NCBI RefSeq assembly: GCF_010499455.1
Contig: NZ_JAAGOH010000020.1
Location: 25,905 to 89,904, forward strand
Length of the DNA: 64,000 nt
From: Ideonella livida
GTDB lineage: Bacteria > Pseudomonadota > Gammaproteobacteria > Burkholderiales > Burkholderiaceae_C
Direction of reading: 5' to 3'
Shown piece after piece: positions 28,415-37,007 of the stretch. Below the pieces are notes generated by a model. The model was not told the origin of the DNA. It did no database searches and saw only the letters and a program-made list of their open reading frames with translations. The translations under genes and the position numbers were made by a program. Positions within the stretch are counted from its first letter, which is position 1; every line of letters starts with the position of its first letter.

Positions 28415-28912
28415 TCAGGCCGCCAGCAGCTCGCCGATGAGCTGATGCAGCGCAGCAAAGTCCGGAGCGCCCACATAGCGCTTGACGATGCGGCCGCGCT
28501 TGTCGATCAGCAGCGAGGTCGGGGTCAGGCGGATGTCACCAAAGGCCTTGGCCACGCCGCCGTCGTGGTCCAGGGCCACCGTGAAGGGCAACTGGCGCGA
28601 CTTGACGAAGTTGGCCACGAAGTCCGGCGGGTCGTAGCTCATGGCCACCGCCACGGTCTCGTAGCCCTGGGCCTGGAACTTCTGGAAAGTGCTCACCAGG
28701 TGCGGCATCTCGCCCACACAGGTGGTGCAGCTGGTGGCCCAGAAGTTGACCAGCACCACCTTGCCCTGCAGCGCGGACAGCCCGGTGACGCCGCCATCCA
28801 GGCGGGTGAAGCGCACGTCCGGCGCGGTGTCGGCGCCGGAGCAGGCTCCCAGCCCCGCGCAGGCGGCGGCCAGTCCGGCCGTCCAGCCCAGGTGTTGACG
28901 ACGGTTGAGCAT
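28415..28912 (-). CDS. TlpA/ResA-like thiol-disulfide lipoprotein
   Basis: 165-residue thioredoxin-fold protein facing the periplasm. The lipobox LGAC gives lipidated C24. The redox motif is C62-T-T-C65 in NFWATSCTTCVGEMP, and the cis-Pro region is RLTPTSLLIDKRG. It probably reduces disulfides in periplasmic proteins such as apocytochromes, or acts as a peroxiredoxin-like thiol protein. GAAGGAA precedes the ATG at 28912. No cytochrome-maturation genes are adjacent. Confidence 0.9.
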   Translation of the reverse strand: MLNRRQHLGWTAGLAAACAGLGACSGADTAPDVRFTRLDGGVTGLSALQGKVVLVNFWATSCTTCVGEMPHLVSTFQKFQAQGYETVAVAMSYDPPDFVANFVKSRQLPFTVALDHDGGVAKAFGDIRLTPTSLLIDKRGRIVKRYVGAPDFAALHQLIGELLAA

Positions 28913-29119
28913 GGCGGAATTCCTTCGGTGGCGGCCGAGGCCGCGAACAACTGCAAACAACAGCACGGAATTGTCCGTCATCGGCGTTCCGCCCGGGTCA
29001 ACACGGGTCAACGCGGGTTGGTGCCGAGCCGACCCCACGGGCTGATCCCGCGGTCCATGCTGCGGCCCGCCGATTTGCGGCATCATCCGCGCTGTCTTGG
29101 TGCAGGTAGGTAGTTTGGA

Positions 29120-29560
29120 ATGCCTGGTTTCTTGATCGTCGCGCACGCGCCGCTGGCCACGGCCATGAAGGCCACGGCGATGCACGCCTTTCCGGATGCG
29201 GCCGGGCAGGTGCAGGCCTTGGACGTGGAGCCCCACTGGTCTCCCGACGAGGTGGAGCTGCGCGCGCGCGGGCTGCTGAGCCTGGGCGACACACTCATCC
29301 TGACCGACGTCTTTGGCGCCACGCCCTGCAATGGCGCCCAGCGCCTGTGCGAGGGGCCGTCCGTCCGCCTGGTGGCGGGCCTCAACGTGCCCATGCTCTG
29401 GCGGGTGCTCTGCTACGCGGGCGAGCCGCTGGATGCGCTGGTGGGCCGTGCGGTGGCCGGCGGCACCCAGGGGGTTCTGCAGGCGGCATCCCAGCGGCCC
29501 CAGAACCAGCCGATACACTCAGCCCGCCATGATCAAGACCACGCTCGTCATCAGCAATAA
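29120..29560 (+). CDS. PTS EIIA component, mannose/fructose type
   Basis: 146-residue EIIA-Man-like domain that receives phosphate from HPr. Phosphorylatable H9 is in FLIVAHAPLA, and LTDVFGATPCNGAQRL is the conserved core. In betaproteobacteria this soluble protein, with HPr and Enzyme I, often forms a relay lacking any membrane permease and serves regulation. The C-terminus overlaps the HPr gene by 32 bp in another frame. Confidence 0.9.
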   Translation: MPGFLIVAHAPLATAMKATAMHAFPDAAGQVQALDVEPHWSPDEVELRARGLLSLGDTLILTDVFGATPCNGAQRLCEGPSVRLVAGLNVPMLWRVLCYAGEPLDALVGRAVAGGTQGVLQAASQRPQNQPIHSARHDQDHARHQQ

Positions 29561-29798
29561 GCTCGGGCTGCACGCCCGGGCTTCGGCCAAACTCACCAAG
29601 CTCGCGGGCAGCTTCAAGTCCGAGGTTTTCCTCACCCGCAACGCCCGCCGCGTCAATGCCAAGAGCATCATGGGCGTGATGATGCTGGCCGCCGGCCTGG
29701 GCAGCGAGGTCGAGATGGAAGTCGAGGGCCCCGACGAGGCTCCGGCCACCGAGGCGCTGGTGGCGCTGGTCAACGACAAGTTCGGCGAAGGGCAGTGA
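29529..29798 (+). CDS. ptsH: phosphocarrier protein HPr
   Basis: 89-residue HPr. Catalytic H15 is in KLGLHARAS, and regulatory S46 is in NAKSIMGVMML, so HPr kinase could act on it, although no hprK is in the window. The start is inside the EIIA gene (32-bp overlap). TACACT ends 10 nt before the ATG and no ribosome-binding site is evident, so a separate leaderless transcript is possible. Confidence 0.96.
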   Translation: MIKTTLVISNKLGLHARASAKLTKLAGSFKSEVFLTRNARRVNAKSIMGVMMLAAGLGSEVEMEVEGPDEAPATEALVALVNDKFGEGQ

Positions 29799-29819
29799 GG
29801 CGCCGCCGGCGCTCCGCGG

Positions 29820-30665
29820 TCAACCCAGGAAGTGCCGGCGATAGCGCGCCGGCAGGTCAGCCATGTCCATCATGATGGGCAGGTCCGCGGTGTTGAACTG
29901 CGGGTCCCAGGCCGGGGCGCCCAGCAGCCGGGCGCCACAGCGCAGGTAACCTTTGATCAACGGCGGGGCCTCCACCGCATGGTCCGGGGCCAGGGCGTCC
30001 ACCGGCAGCGGCAGGTGCGGCGTGACCCGCCAGACCGGATCGGCCAGGTGGGTGGCGCTGAGCTGCCGCCACAGGCCCGCTGCCTGGCGTCCGCCGTCGC
30101 GCAGGCTCACGCTGGCGCAGCCGATCATGGTGTCCAGGCCGTTGTCGTGCATGAAGCGCGCCAGCGCGGACCACAGCAGCAGGATCACGCCGCCGTCCCG
30201 GTGCGCCGGATGCACGCAGGATCGGCCCAGTTCCACCAGGCGCGGCAGGCGTGTGGCCAGGGCGGACAGGTCGAATTCCTGGGCGGAATAGAAGCCGCCG
30301 GCCCGCTGCGCCGCCTGCGGGGTGAGCAGGCGGTAGGTGCCCACCACCGCCGCCGGGCTGCCGTCGGCCGGCAGGTGGCGCACCAGCAGGTGCTCGCAGT
30401 GGGCGTCAAAGGCGTCCACGTCATGGCCGGGCAGTGCCCGGTCGTCGATCTCAGCGCCCATCTCCCCGGCGAACACGGCATGGCGCAGGCGCTGGGCCTC
30501 GCGCACCTCGTCCTGGTGCCGGGCCCAGCTGAACTGGTAGGGCTGCGGACCGGCGCCGGCCCGGGCCGTGGCGCCCCCGTTGACGGGGTGCGGCCAAGCC
30601 GGCGCAGGCGAGGCCGTCCGGCTCTCGGGCGTGAGGACGTCGTCGGTGGGCGGGGTGCGGTTCAT
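29820..30665 (-). CDS. OlsB-like N-acyltransferase (GNAT fold)
   Basis: 281-residue protein related to ornithine-ACP N-acyltransferase/hemolysin-type acyltransferases: YQFSWARHQDEVREAQRLRHAVF, AHCEHLLV, GTYRLLTPQAA, RLVELGRSCVHPAHR, LIKGYLRCGARLLGAPAWDPQFN, all typical of the family. OlsB makes lyso-ornithine lipid from 3-hydroxyacyl-ACP; no olsA is adjacent, so the final product is open. The N-terminal 60 residues are Pro/Ala-rich. The ATG at 30665 is the likely start; one at 30701 is possible. It is antiparallel to, and sits between, ptsH and ptsI. Confidence 0.82.
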   Translation of the reverse strand: MNRTPPTDDVLTPESRTASPAPAWPHPVNGGATARAGAGPQPYQFSWARHQDEVREAQRLRHAVFAGEMGAEIDDRALPGHDVDAFDAHCEHLLVRHLPADGSPAAVVGTYRLLTPQAAQRAGGFYSAQEFDLSALATRLPRLVELGRSCVHPAHRDGGVILLLWSALARFMHDNGLDTMIGCASVSLRDGGRQAAGLWRQLSATHLADPVWRVTPHLPLPVDALAPDHAVEAPPLIKGYLRCGARLLGAPAWDPQFNTADLPIMMDMADLPARYRRHFLG

Positions 30666-30804
30666 GGCGGCGATGTTGGTCAGCGGCCGTGTCAGCCCCA
30701 TGAACCGGGCCTGACGGGGCCGTGACAGCTGCAGGGCCGCTGGCGCCGGCGCCCGGGATTTCGTCAAGGCGCACCGGGTGGGGGCGCTGCTACATTCCCA
30801 GCGC

Positions 30805-32547
30805 ATGAGCATCCAGGTTTTCGGTCTTCCGGTCTCTCGTGGTGTGGCCATCGGCCGCGCGGTGCTGGTGGCGTCCAGCCGGGTGGACGTGGCCCACTAC
30901 TACGTGGAGGCGCAGGCCGTCGAGCACGAGGTCGAGCGGCTGCGGCATGCCCGCGACGCCGTGGCCCAGGAGCTCATGCTGCTCAAGGAGGAGGTGCCCG
31001 AGGATGCGCACGCCGAGTTGGTGGCGCTGCTGGACGTGCACCTCATGCTGTTGCACGACGACTCCCTGGCCGAGGCCACCAAGCAATGGGTGCGCGAGCG
31101 CCACTACAACGCTGAGTGGGCCATTGCCGCGCAGCTGGAGGTGGTGGCGCGGCAGTTCGACGAGATGGAGGACGAGTACCTGCGCGAGCGCAAGGCCGAC
31201 GTCGAGCAGGTGGCCGAGCGCCTGCTGCTGGCCCTGGGCCGCGCCGCCGCCCTGCAGCCTGAAGCCCTCAAGCCGCGCGACTTCGCCGGTGAGGACCCGC
31301 TGGTGCTGGTGGCCAACGACATCTCGCCGGCGGACATGCTGCAGTTCAAGCGCAGCGTGTTCACCGGTTTTGTCACCGACGTCGGCGGGCGCACTTCGCA
31401 CACGGCCATCGTGGCCCGGTCCATGGACATCCCGGCGGTGGTGGGCGCCCGTGAGGCCAGCCGCCTGGTGCGGCAGGACGACTGGCTGGTGATCGACGGC
31501 GATGCCGGTGTGCTCATCGTCAACCCTTCGCCCATCGTGCTGGAGGAGTACCGCTTCCGCCAGCGCCAGTGCGAGCTGGAGCGTGCCCGCCTGGACCGCC
31601 TGCGCCACACCCCCTGCGTCACCCTGGACGGCCAGGCGGTGGAGCTGCTGGCCAACATCGAGCTGCCCGCCGATGCCCCCACGGCGCTGGCCTCCGGGGC
31701 GGTGGGGGTGGGCCTGTTCCGCACCGAGTTCATGTTCATGAACCGCGAGGGCCGCCTGCCCGATGAGGAGGAGCAGTTCGAGGGCTACCGGCAGGCGGTG
31801 GCGGGCCTCAAGGGCCTGCCGGTGACCATCCGCACAGTGGACATCGGTGCGGACAAGCCGCTGGACCGGATGAACGTCCACGAGCTGCGCCATGAGCACC
31901 TGCTCAATCCGGCGCTGGGCCTGCGGGCCATCCGCTGGAGCCTGTCGGAGCCGGAGATGTTTGCCCGGCAGCTGCGCGCGGTGCTGCGTGCCGCGGCCCT
32001 GGGCAAGGTCCGCCTGCTCATTCCGATGCTGGCGCATGTCGAGGAGATCCTGCGGGTCAAGGCGGCCATCGCCGAGGCGCAGGAGAGCCTGGCCCGCCAG
32101 GGCTTGGCCCATGGCCGCGTGGAGCTGGGCGCCATGATCGAGGTGCCGGCGGCCGCGCTGATGATGCCGGTCTTCCTGCGCCACTTCGACTTCGTCTCCA
32201 TCGGCACCAACGACCTGATCCAGTACACCCTGGCCATCGACCGGGCCGACGAGACCGTCTCGCACCTGTACGACGCCTGGCACCCGGTGGTGCTGCAACT
32301 GGTGCATCAGGTCATCACCCAGGCCCAGCAGGCCGGCAAGCCGGTGTGTGTGTGCGGTGAGATGGCGGGAGACCCCGACTTCACCGAGCTGCTGCTGGCC
32401 ATGGGCCTGCGCAGCTTCTCCATGCACCCGTCGCAGATCAGCCTGATCAAGCAGCGCGTGCTGCGCACCGACACCCGCACCCTGCGGGCCCGGCTGGCCG
32501 CCACCCTGGCCAGCGACCGTCCGCAGGACACCTGGGCCGGCGGCTGA
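30805..32547 (+). CDS. ptsI: PTS Enzyme I (phosphoenolpyruvate-protein phosphotransferase)
   Basis: 580-residue Enzyme I that passes phosphate from PEP to HPr. Phosphorylated H199 lies in VGGRTSHTAIVARSM. The PEP-binding barrel has VGLFRTEFMFMNR, GANKPL-type GADKPLDR, IGTNDLIQYTLAIDR and the catalytic Cys in VCVCGEMAGDP. Length is standard. TGC-TACATT, an extended -10, ends 9 nt before the ATG and no ribosome-binding site is seen. It is separated from ptsH by the opposite-strand acyltransferase gene. Confidence 0.97.
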   Translation: MSIQVFGLPVSRGVAIGRAVLVASSRVDVAHYYVEAQAVEHEVERLRHARDAVAQELMLLKEEVPEDAHAELVALLDVHLMLLHDDSLAEATKQWVRERHYNAEWAIAAQLEVVARQFDEMEDEYLRERKADVEQVAERLLLALGRAAALQPEALKPRDFAGEDPLVLVANDISPADMLQFKRSVFTGFVTDVGGRTSHTAIVARSMDIPAVVGAREASRLVRQDDWLVIDGDAGVLIVNPSPIVLEEYRFRQRQCELERARLDRLRHTPCVTLDGQAVELLANIELPADAPTALASGAVGVGLFRTEFMFMNREGRLPDEEEQFEGYRQAVAGLKGLPVTIRTVDIGADKPLDRMNVHELRHEHLLNPALGLRAIRWSLSEPEMFARQLRAVLRAAALGKVRLLIPMLAHVEEILRVKAAIAEAQESLARQGLAHGRVELGAMIEVPAAALMMPVFLRHFDFVSIGTNDLIQYTLAIDRADETVSHLYDAWHPVVLQLVHQVITQAQQAGKPVCVCGEMAGDPDFTELLLAMGLRSFSMHPSQISLIKQRVLRTDTRTLRARLAATLASDRPQDTWAGG

Positions 32548-32567
32548 GGCCGGCGGCGGCCGGGCTT

Positions 32568-33887
32568 TCAGCCGGGCAGTGCCCGGCCGGCGTGCAGGCG
32601 GTGCAGCACCGCCTGAACCGCCGCATTGGGTCGGCCCGGCAGGCTCCAGCCCCCGCGCACCGGGGCGCGCGGTGCCGCCGCGGCCCGCAGGCAACTGGCC
32701 ACCACCTGCGTCACCGTGGGGCGCCGTGGCCACCGCGGCAGCCCCAGGGGAGCCTGCAGGCCTTGCAGCCGCCAGGCGTTGTCGAACTGGTCATAGGCCT
32801 GGGGCCAGGCCCACTGCGGCACGCCGGCGGCCAGGCCCTGTGCGCAGGCGCCGATCCCTCCATGGTGCAGGAAGGCCTGGGCCTGGGGCAGCAGCCAGGC
32901 CAGCGGGGCCGAGGCAGTCTGCCGTTCGGTGGGGGCCAAGGGCCGGGACGGGCCCGGACCCAAGTGCAGCACCCGCCAGGTCACGCCCCCCTCGCCCTGG
33001 GCCAGCCGGTGCGCTGCCGCCGCATAGACCGCCGGCGCGGCGGTGGCCGCCGAGCCCGGGTAGCACACCAGGCGCGGGCCGCCGGGTGCCTCCCACCATG
33101 CCTGCAGCGCCGGGTCGGGCGCCCCACCGGCCTCGTAGAGCGGAAAGCCCAGGCACGCCACCGGCATCGGCCAGTCGTCGGGCAGGGACTGCCCGGGCGG
33201 GGCGAAGTCCGCGGGAAACAGGCCCAGCACCTGCCGGGGCGACATCAAGCCCGTGGCGAACAGCGGCCGGGGCAGTGGCGGCAGGCCGAGCTGCCGGCGC
33301 CAGCCGTCGAGGCGGGCGCCGGCCATGGGCTCCAGCTTGTGGTGGTCCAGCCAGCGCCAGGCCAGGCGGCGCAGTGCATCGGGCGCCCAGGCCGGTACGG
33401 CATGGCCTTGCAGGAAGAACGGGTGCCGGGCCGAGCGCAGGCCCGCCGGGGCGGTGTGGGCGGTGGTCAGCCGCAGGTTGAGCGACTCCAGCACCAGCCG
33501 GGCGCCGGCCACCAGGGGCGAGGCCAGCACCTGCAGCGGCGGTTCGCCGGCCGGCGGCGCCAGGCGCTGCAGGGCGGCCACGGTGGGGCCGATCGCCGGT
33601 ACCGCCAGGTGGCGCCACAGCACCCCAAAGCCCCCCAGCGGGTGCCACAGGCCGGGGTGTTGAGCGCAGCGTGTCATGGTGGCGGCGTCGACCACCGCCT
33701 CAAAGGGCACACCCTGCGCCTGCACCTCCTCGCGGTGCAGTTCTCCGCCCAGGAAAAGCACCGCGTGCCCCTGCTCGGCCAGGGCGCGGGCCACGGCCAG
33801 AAAGGGGTGCAGGTCGCCGGCACTGCCCAGGGTGGCCACCACATGGGTGGGCCGGCGGCCGGTTGCCGGTGGCTTCACAGGGCTCAC
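32568..33887 (-). CDS. UGT-like glycosyltransferase (GT1 type)
   Basis: 439-residue GT-B enzyme. The N-terminus HVVATLGSAGDLHPFLAVARAL is the acceptor-side start of UGT/MGT enzymes, and QAFLHHGGIGACAQGLAAGVPQ followed by AYDQFDNAWRL is the nucleotide-sugar signature. Such enzymes glycosylate lipids, sterols or small molecules. The start is a GTG at 33887 overlapping the upstream gene's stop (GTGA); a GTG at 33890 is an alternative. It is the last gene of the seven-gene minus-strand cassette with P450 and acyl-CoA ligase. Donor and acceptor are unknown. Confidence 0.85.
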   Translation of the reverse strand: MSPVKPPATGRRPTHVVATLGSAGDLHPFLAVARALAEQGHAVLFLGGELHREEVQAQGVPFEAVVDAATMTRCAQHPGLWHPLGGFGVLWRHLAVPAIGPTVAALQRLAPPAGEPPLQVLASPLVAGARLVLESLNLRLTTAHTAPAGLRSARHPFFLQGHAVPAWAPDALRRLAWRWLDHHKLEPMAGARLDGWRRQLGLPPLPRPLFATGLMSPRQVLGLFPADFAPPGQSLPDDWPMPVACLGFPLYEAGGAPDPALQAWWEAPGGPRLVCYPGSAATAAPAVYAAAAHRLAQGEGGVTWRVLHLGPGPSRPLAPTERQTASAPLAWLLPQAQAFLHHGGIGACAQGLAAGVPQWAWPQAYDQFDNAWRLQGLQAPLGLPRWPRRPTVTQVVASCLRAAAAPRAPVRGGWSLPGRPNAAVQAVLHRLHAGRALPG

Positions 33888-35158
33888 CACGGCACGGGAC
33901 CGAAGTGCTGGAACTGGCGGAAGTCGGTGACGGCAGGCCGGTGGCCGCAGCGCTGCGCCAGGGTCTGCGGGCCGGCGGTGAGCCGGAAGTAGTCCAGGCT
34001 GTCCGGCCCGCCGGGCAGGTCGGCCGCCATGAGGTACTGGAAGTGGCAGCGGTACTTGTCGGCCTTGATCCGGGCGTAGGCCGCCGGGCTGAAGCGCTGG
34101 GCAAAGCGGGCGTTGAGCACCCGGGGTGAGGTGTGCGGTGGCCGTGCCCAGGGGTGGCGGGGCGGGCCTTGCAGTGGCATGCAGCAGCCGTCCACCGGTG
34201 AGCTCAGGTCCACCCAGTGCAGGCCGTCGGCCGGACCCAGGGCGGCCAGGCGGTCCAGGTCGGCGCGAAAGGCGGCCGCCTCGGGCTGGTAACTCATGAT
34301 GGGCGTGCAGTGGCCCAGGGTCAGGAAGGACAGCGGCGGGCGGGGCTGCCCGGCGGGCCAGCGGGCCAGGGCGCGGGCCACCACGATGACGGCCATCATG
34401 GCGCCGGAGCTGTGGCCCACCACCAGCAGTTCGTCGACCGCGCGATGGGGGTCGGCCTGGGCCTGCCAGTGGTCCAGCAGCACGCCGGCCAGACGGTCCA
34501 GGCGCTCGTCGAGGTCGGGCATGCGCCCGCGCATGTGGTCCACCATGCAGGCGGTGCTGCGCATCATCCAGCCGCTGAAGCTGCGCCGTTCGGCCCACTC
34601 GGCCGCACCGGCCAGGGCAGGCAGGCCCAGCGCGGCCAGCGCCAGGCCCCAGCCCAGCGCGCCCTGCCAGGCCAGGTGGGCGGCGCCGGCCAGCACGCCC
34701 GCACTGCCCAGCGCCAGCAGCAGCAGGGCCAGGCCGGGAAAGGCCATGAACATGAACTGCGGCCAGGAGCTGCGCGCCAGCTTCCAGAGCACGCCGCCGC
34801 GCCACAAGGCCCAGCTGGCGTAGGCGATGCGGCCCATCAGGCCCCAGCGGCCACGCGGCCAGTGGGCGCGCACCACGTCGTCCCAACGCAGCAGGTCGAA
34901 CTGGGTGTCGGTGGCGGGGGCGTCGGGGCCGGCCTGCCAGCGCACCGTCCAGCCCATGGCCTGCGGGCCGCGCTTACGCCGCGGTCCGACCTCCAGTGTC
35001 CAGCCCTCCAGCGCAGCCTGGGACCGGCCCTCGGCCTGGTAGAGCTGGTGGTAGTGGTTGGGCCCTTGCGGGTCGAAGCCGCTGACGTAGAGGACCTGGC
35101 GGCGGCGCACCGGGCCTGATTCGGGCGCGGCGGCGGGCGGGCGGGAGGGTTCGGCCAT
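33884..35158 (-). CDS. membrane alpha/beta-hydrolase-like protein A
   Basis: 424-residue protein, family name not recognised. The order is: FDPQGPNHYHQLYQAE (27-42), WDDVVRAHWP (92-101), two or three membrane segments (about 138-185), RGRMPDLDERLD, the nucleophile elbow GHSSG with Ser250, LGHCTPIMSYQP (282-292) and HWVDLSSPVDG. The elbow and the following helix indicate an esterase/lipase-like fold anchored in the membrane. It is clearly paralogous to the product at 37004-38212, sharing each of these blocks. It starts 4 bp after the small membrane gene and overlaps the glycosyltransferase gene. Confidence 0.75.
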   Translation of the reverse strand: MAEPSRPPAAAPESGPVRRRQVLYVSGFDPQGPNHYHQLYQAEGRSQAALEGWTLEVGPRRKRGPQAMGWTVRWQAGPDAPATDTQFDLLRWDDVVRAHWPRGRWGLMGRIAYASWALWRGGVLWKLARSSWPQFMFMAFPGLALLLLALGSAGVLAGAAHLAWQGALGWGLALAALGLPALAGAAEWAERRSFSGWMMRSTACMVDHMRGRMPDLDERLDRLAGVLLDHWQAQADPHRAVDELLVVGHSSGAMMAVIVVARALARWPAGQPRPPLSFLTLGHCTPIMSYQPEAAAFRADLDRLAALGPADGLHWVDLSSPVDGCCMPLQGPPRHPWARPPHTSPRVLNARFAQRFSPAAYARIKADKYRCHFQYLMAADLPGGPDSLDYFRLTAGPQTLAQRCGHRPAVTDFRQFQHFGPVPW

Positions 35159-35162
35159 GGGG

Positions 35163-35510
35163 TCAGAAGATGGTCTGCTTGTGCAGGCCTTTGGCCAGCA
35201 CCAGGTCTACCAGGGGTTGCTCGCGCTTGTTGGCGCGGCGGCAGTGGTCCTTCTGGAACAGGTCGGTCAGGCGGATCACCCAGCGGGCCCACCAGCGGCG
35301 CTCGCGCTCACGCCAGGCGTGGGAGGACACCGACTCCCAGGCGTAGCCGTTGAACAGCGTGGCGTTGACGAAGTGGTCCAGGGCCCGCACGCCGGCGCGC
35401 CCGCGCTCGGTGCGGCCGAAGAACCCCACCGCCACCAGCAGCAGGTAGCCCGCCACCGCCAGGGGCACGATCGCCGTCATCAACACGAAACCGGCCAGCC
35501 GTTCCTTCAT
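35163..35510 (-). CDS. small membrane protein of P450 cassette
   Basis: 115-residue protein of unknown function. One or one-and-a-half hydrophobic segments near the N-terminus (about residues 6-32) precede a basic, aromatic-rich cytoplasmic-looking tail (WRERERRWWARWVIRL, KDHCRRANKREQ). The ATG at 35510 is chosen over a GTG at 35528 because GAGGA precedes it. It sits between the P450 gene (48 bp) and hydrolase A (4 bp), so a role in the same pathway or complex is likely. Confidence 0.65.
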   Translation of the reverse strand: MKERLAGFVLMTAIVPLAVAGYLLLVAVGFFGRTERGRAGVRALDHFVNATLFNGYAWESVSSHAWRERERRWWARWVIRLTDLFQKDHCRRANKREQPLVDLVLAKGLHKQTIF

Positions 35511-35558
35511 CCTTGTCCTCAAACTCACTGCGCAGGTGCCGCGTGCGGCGGCGTGGCC

Positions 35559-37007
35559 TCAGGCCCGTTGGTGCACCTTCAGGGCAATGCCATTTTCCGC
35601 GCGGATGGTCAGCCGGCCCACGGGCTCGGGCACATGGCCGGGCACCGGGGCCAGGCGCACATGCAGCGCGACGGTGGACAGCACCAGCGCCGCCTCCTGC
35701 AGGGCGAAGGCCGCGCCGATGCACACCCGAGGCCCCATGCCAAAGGGCAGGTAGGCCTTGCGCAGCGACTCCTTGGTGCTCAGGGGCTGCTGGTCTTCCT
35801 CGTGGGCGTAGCGGTCGGGGTCGAAGGCGTCGGGACGGGCCCACAGCTCGCGGTGACGCTGGATCAGCCAGGGCGAAATGACCACCGAGGCGCCGGCCTT
35901 GACCGTCTTGTCGCGCATGGGGCAGGTGCTGGCGGACTCGCGCGCCAGAAAGCCCACGGGCGGGAACAGGCGCAGGGTCTCCCGGAAGACGTTGCGCGAG
36001 AGCGCCAGCTCCTTGAGCTGGCCGGGGTCGTCACCCAGGCCGGGCAGGTGCCGCGCGGCCTCGGCGTGCAGACGCTCTTGCACGTCCGGGGCGTTGGCGA
36101 TGAGGTGCAGGGCCCAGGACATGGCGCTGGCCGAGGTTTCGTGGCCGGCCAGGAAGAGCATGGCCACCTGGTCCACCAGCTCCTCGAAGCTGAAGCCTTG
36201 GCCGGTCTTCGCGTCGCGCACCATCAGGAGGGTGGCCAGGATGTCCCCGCCTTCCTCCGTGGGCGCCGGTGTGCCCGCGGCGGTGGCCTGGTGGAGCGCG
36301 GCCTGGTAGGCGTCGTGGCGCGGGCGGATCAGGCCTTCGATGAGGGCCCGGATCTCGGCGGCGGCCTGCCGGCTGCGGCGGATCTGGCCCCAGGGCCGCA
36401 GCCAGCGCAGGCCGAAGAACGCCGGCATCATCACCCGCGGGGCGGTCTCCTGGTAGCGCTCGAAGGCGCGGAAGACCTGCAGGGCCTCGGCGCTTTCCAG
36501 CGGGCGCGAGAGGATGGTGCGCAGGATGATGTCGGCCGCCACATGGGTCATCTCGACCTCCATGTCGTGCACCCCGCCCTCGGGCACGGCCTTCAGGCGG
36601 GCGACCATGGCGTCGGCCGCGTCGCGCATGCGGCCGAACACCAACTTGACCCGCGCCGCCTCGAAGGAGGGGTTCATCAGCTCGCGCTGGCGCCGCCAGG
36701 TCTCGCCGTTGGTGGTGAAGATGCTGTCGCCCAGCAGCGGGCGCAGGGCCTCGCCCAGCATGGCGTGCTTGGGAAAGGCGTCGGCCTGCTCCATCACCTG
36801 GCGCACCAGGGGCGGCTCGTTGACCATGTAGACGTCCACCCCGGGCAGGTGGACTTCACCCATCTTCATGCGGTAGCTGCGCTCGTAGAGGCTGTCCAGC
36901 CAAGAGCGGCGCTTGCGCAGGAACATGGCCAGCAGGCTGGGCCGTTTGGCCGCGGGCTGGGGGTAGTGGGGGCAGAAGTGCTGGGCCGGGGGCTGCTTGG
37001 CGGTCAT
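35559..37007 (-). CDS. cytochrome P450
   Basis: 482-residue haem monooxygenase. The I-helix oxygen motif AGHETS is at 287-292, ExxR at 343-346 (ETLR), and the haem-binding loop FGMGPRVCIG at 422-431 with thiolate C429. The text WRRQRELMNPSF and the I-helix resemble CYP4/CYP102-like fatty-acid hydroxylases more than small-molecule camphor-type enzymes, but no subfamily is claimed. No ferredoxin or reductase gene is adjacent. Its ATG overlaps the stop of hydrolase B by 4 bp. Confidence 0.95.
   Translation of the reverse strand: MTAKQPPAQHFCPHYPQPAAKRPSLLAMFLRKRRSWLDSLYERSYRMKMGEVHLPGVDVYMVNEPPLVRQVMEQADAFPKHAMLGEALRPLLGDSIFTTNGETWRRQRELMNPSFEAARVKLVFGRMRDAADAMVARLKAVPEGGVHDMEVEMTHVAADIILRTILSRPLESAEALQVFRAFERYQETAPRVMMPAFFGLRWLRPWGQIRRSRQAAAEIRALIEGLIRPRHDAYQAALHQATAAGTPAPTEEGGDILATLLMVRDAKTGQGFSFEELVDQVAMLFLAGHETSASAMSWALHLIANAPDVQERLHAEAARHLPGLGDDPGQLKELALSRNVFRETLRLFPPVGFLARESASTCPMRDKTVKAGASVVISPWLIQRHRELWARPDAFDPDRYAHEEDQQPLSTKESLRKAYLPFGMGPRVCIGAAFALQEAALVLSTVALHVRLAPVPGHVPEPVGRLTIRAENGIALKVHQRA

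Noticed and set aside
32571..32587. Hairpin GCCGGGC-AGT-GCCCGGC as terminator of ptsI
   Set aside because: It is within the glycosyltransferase coding end and has no T-run in either direction, so it is not called.
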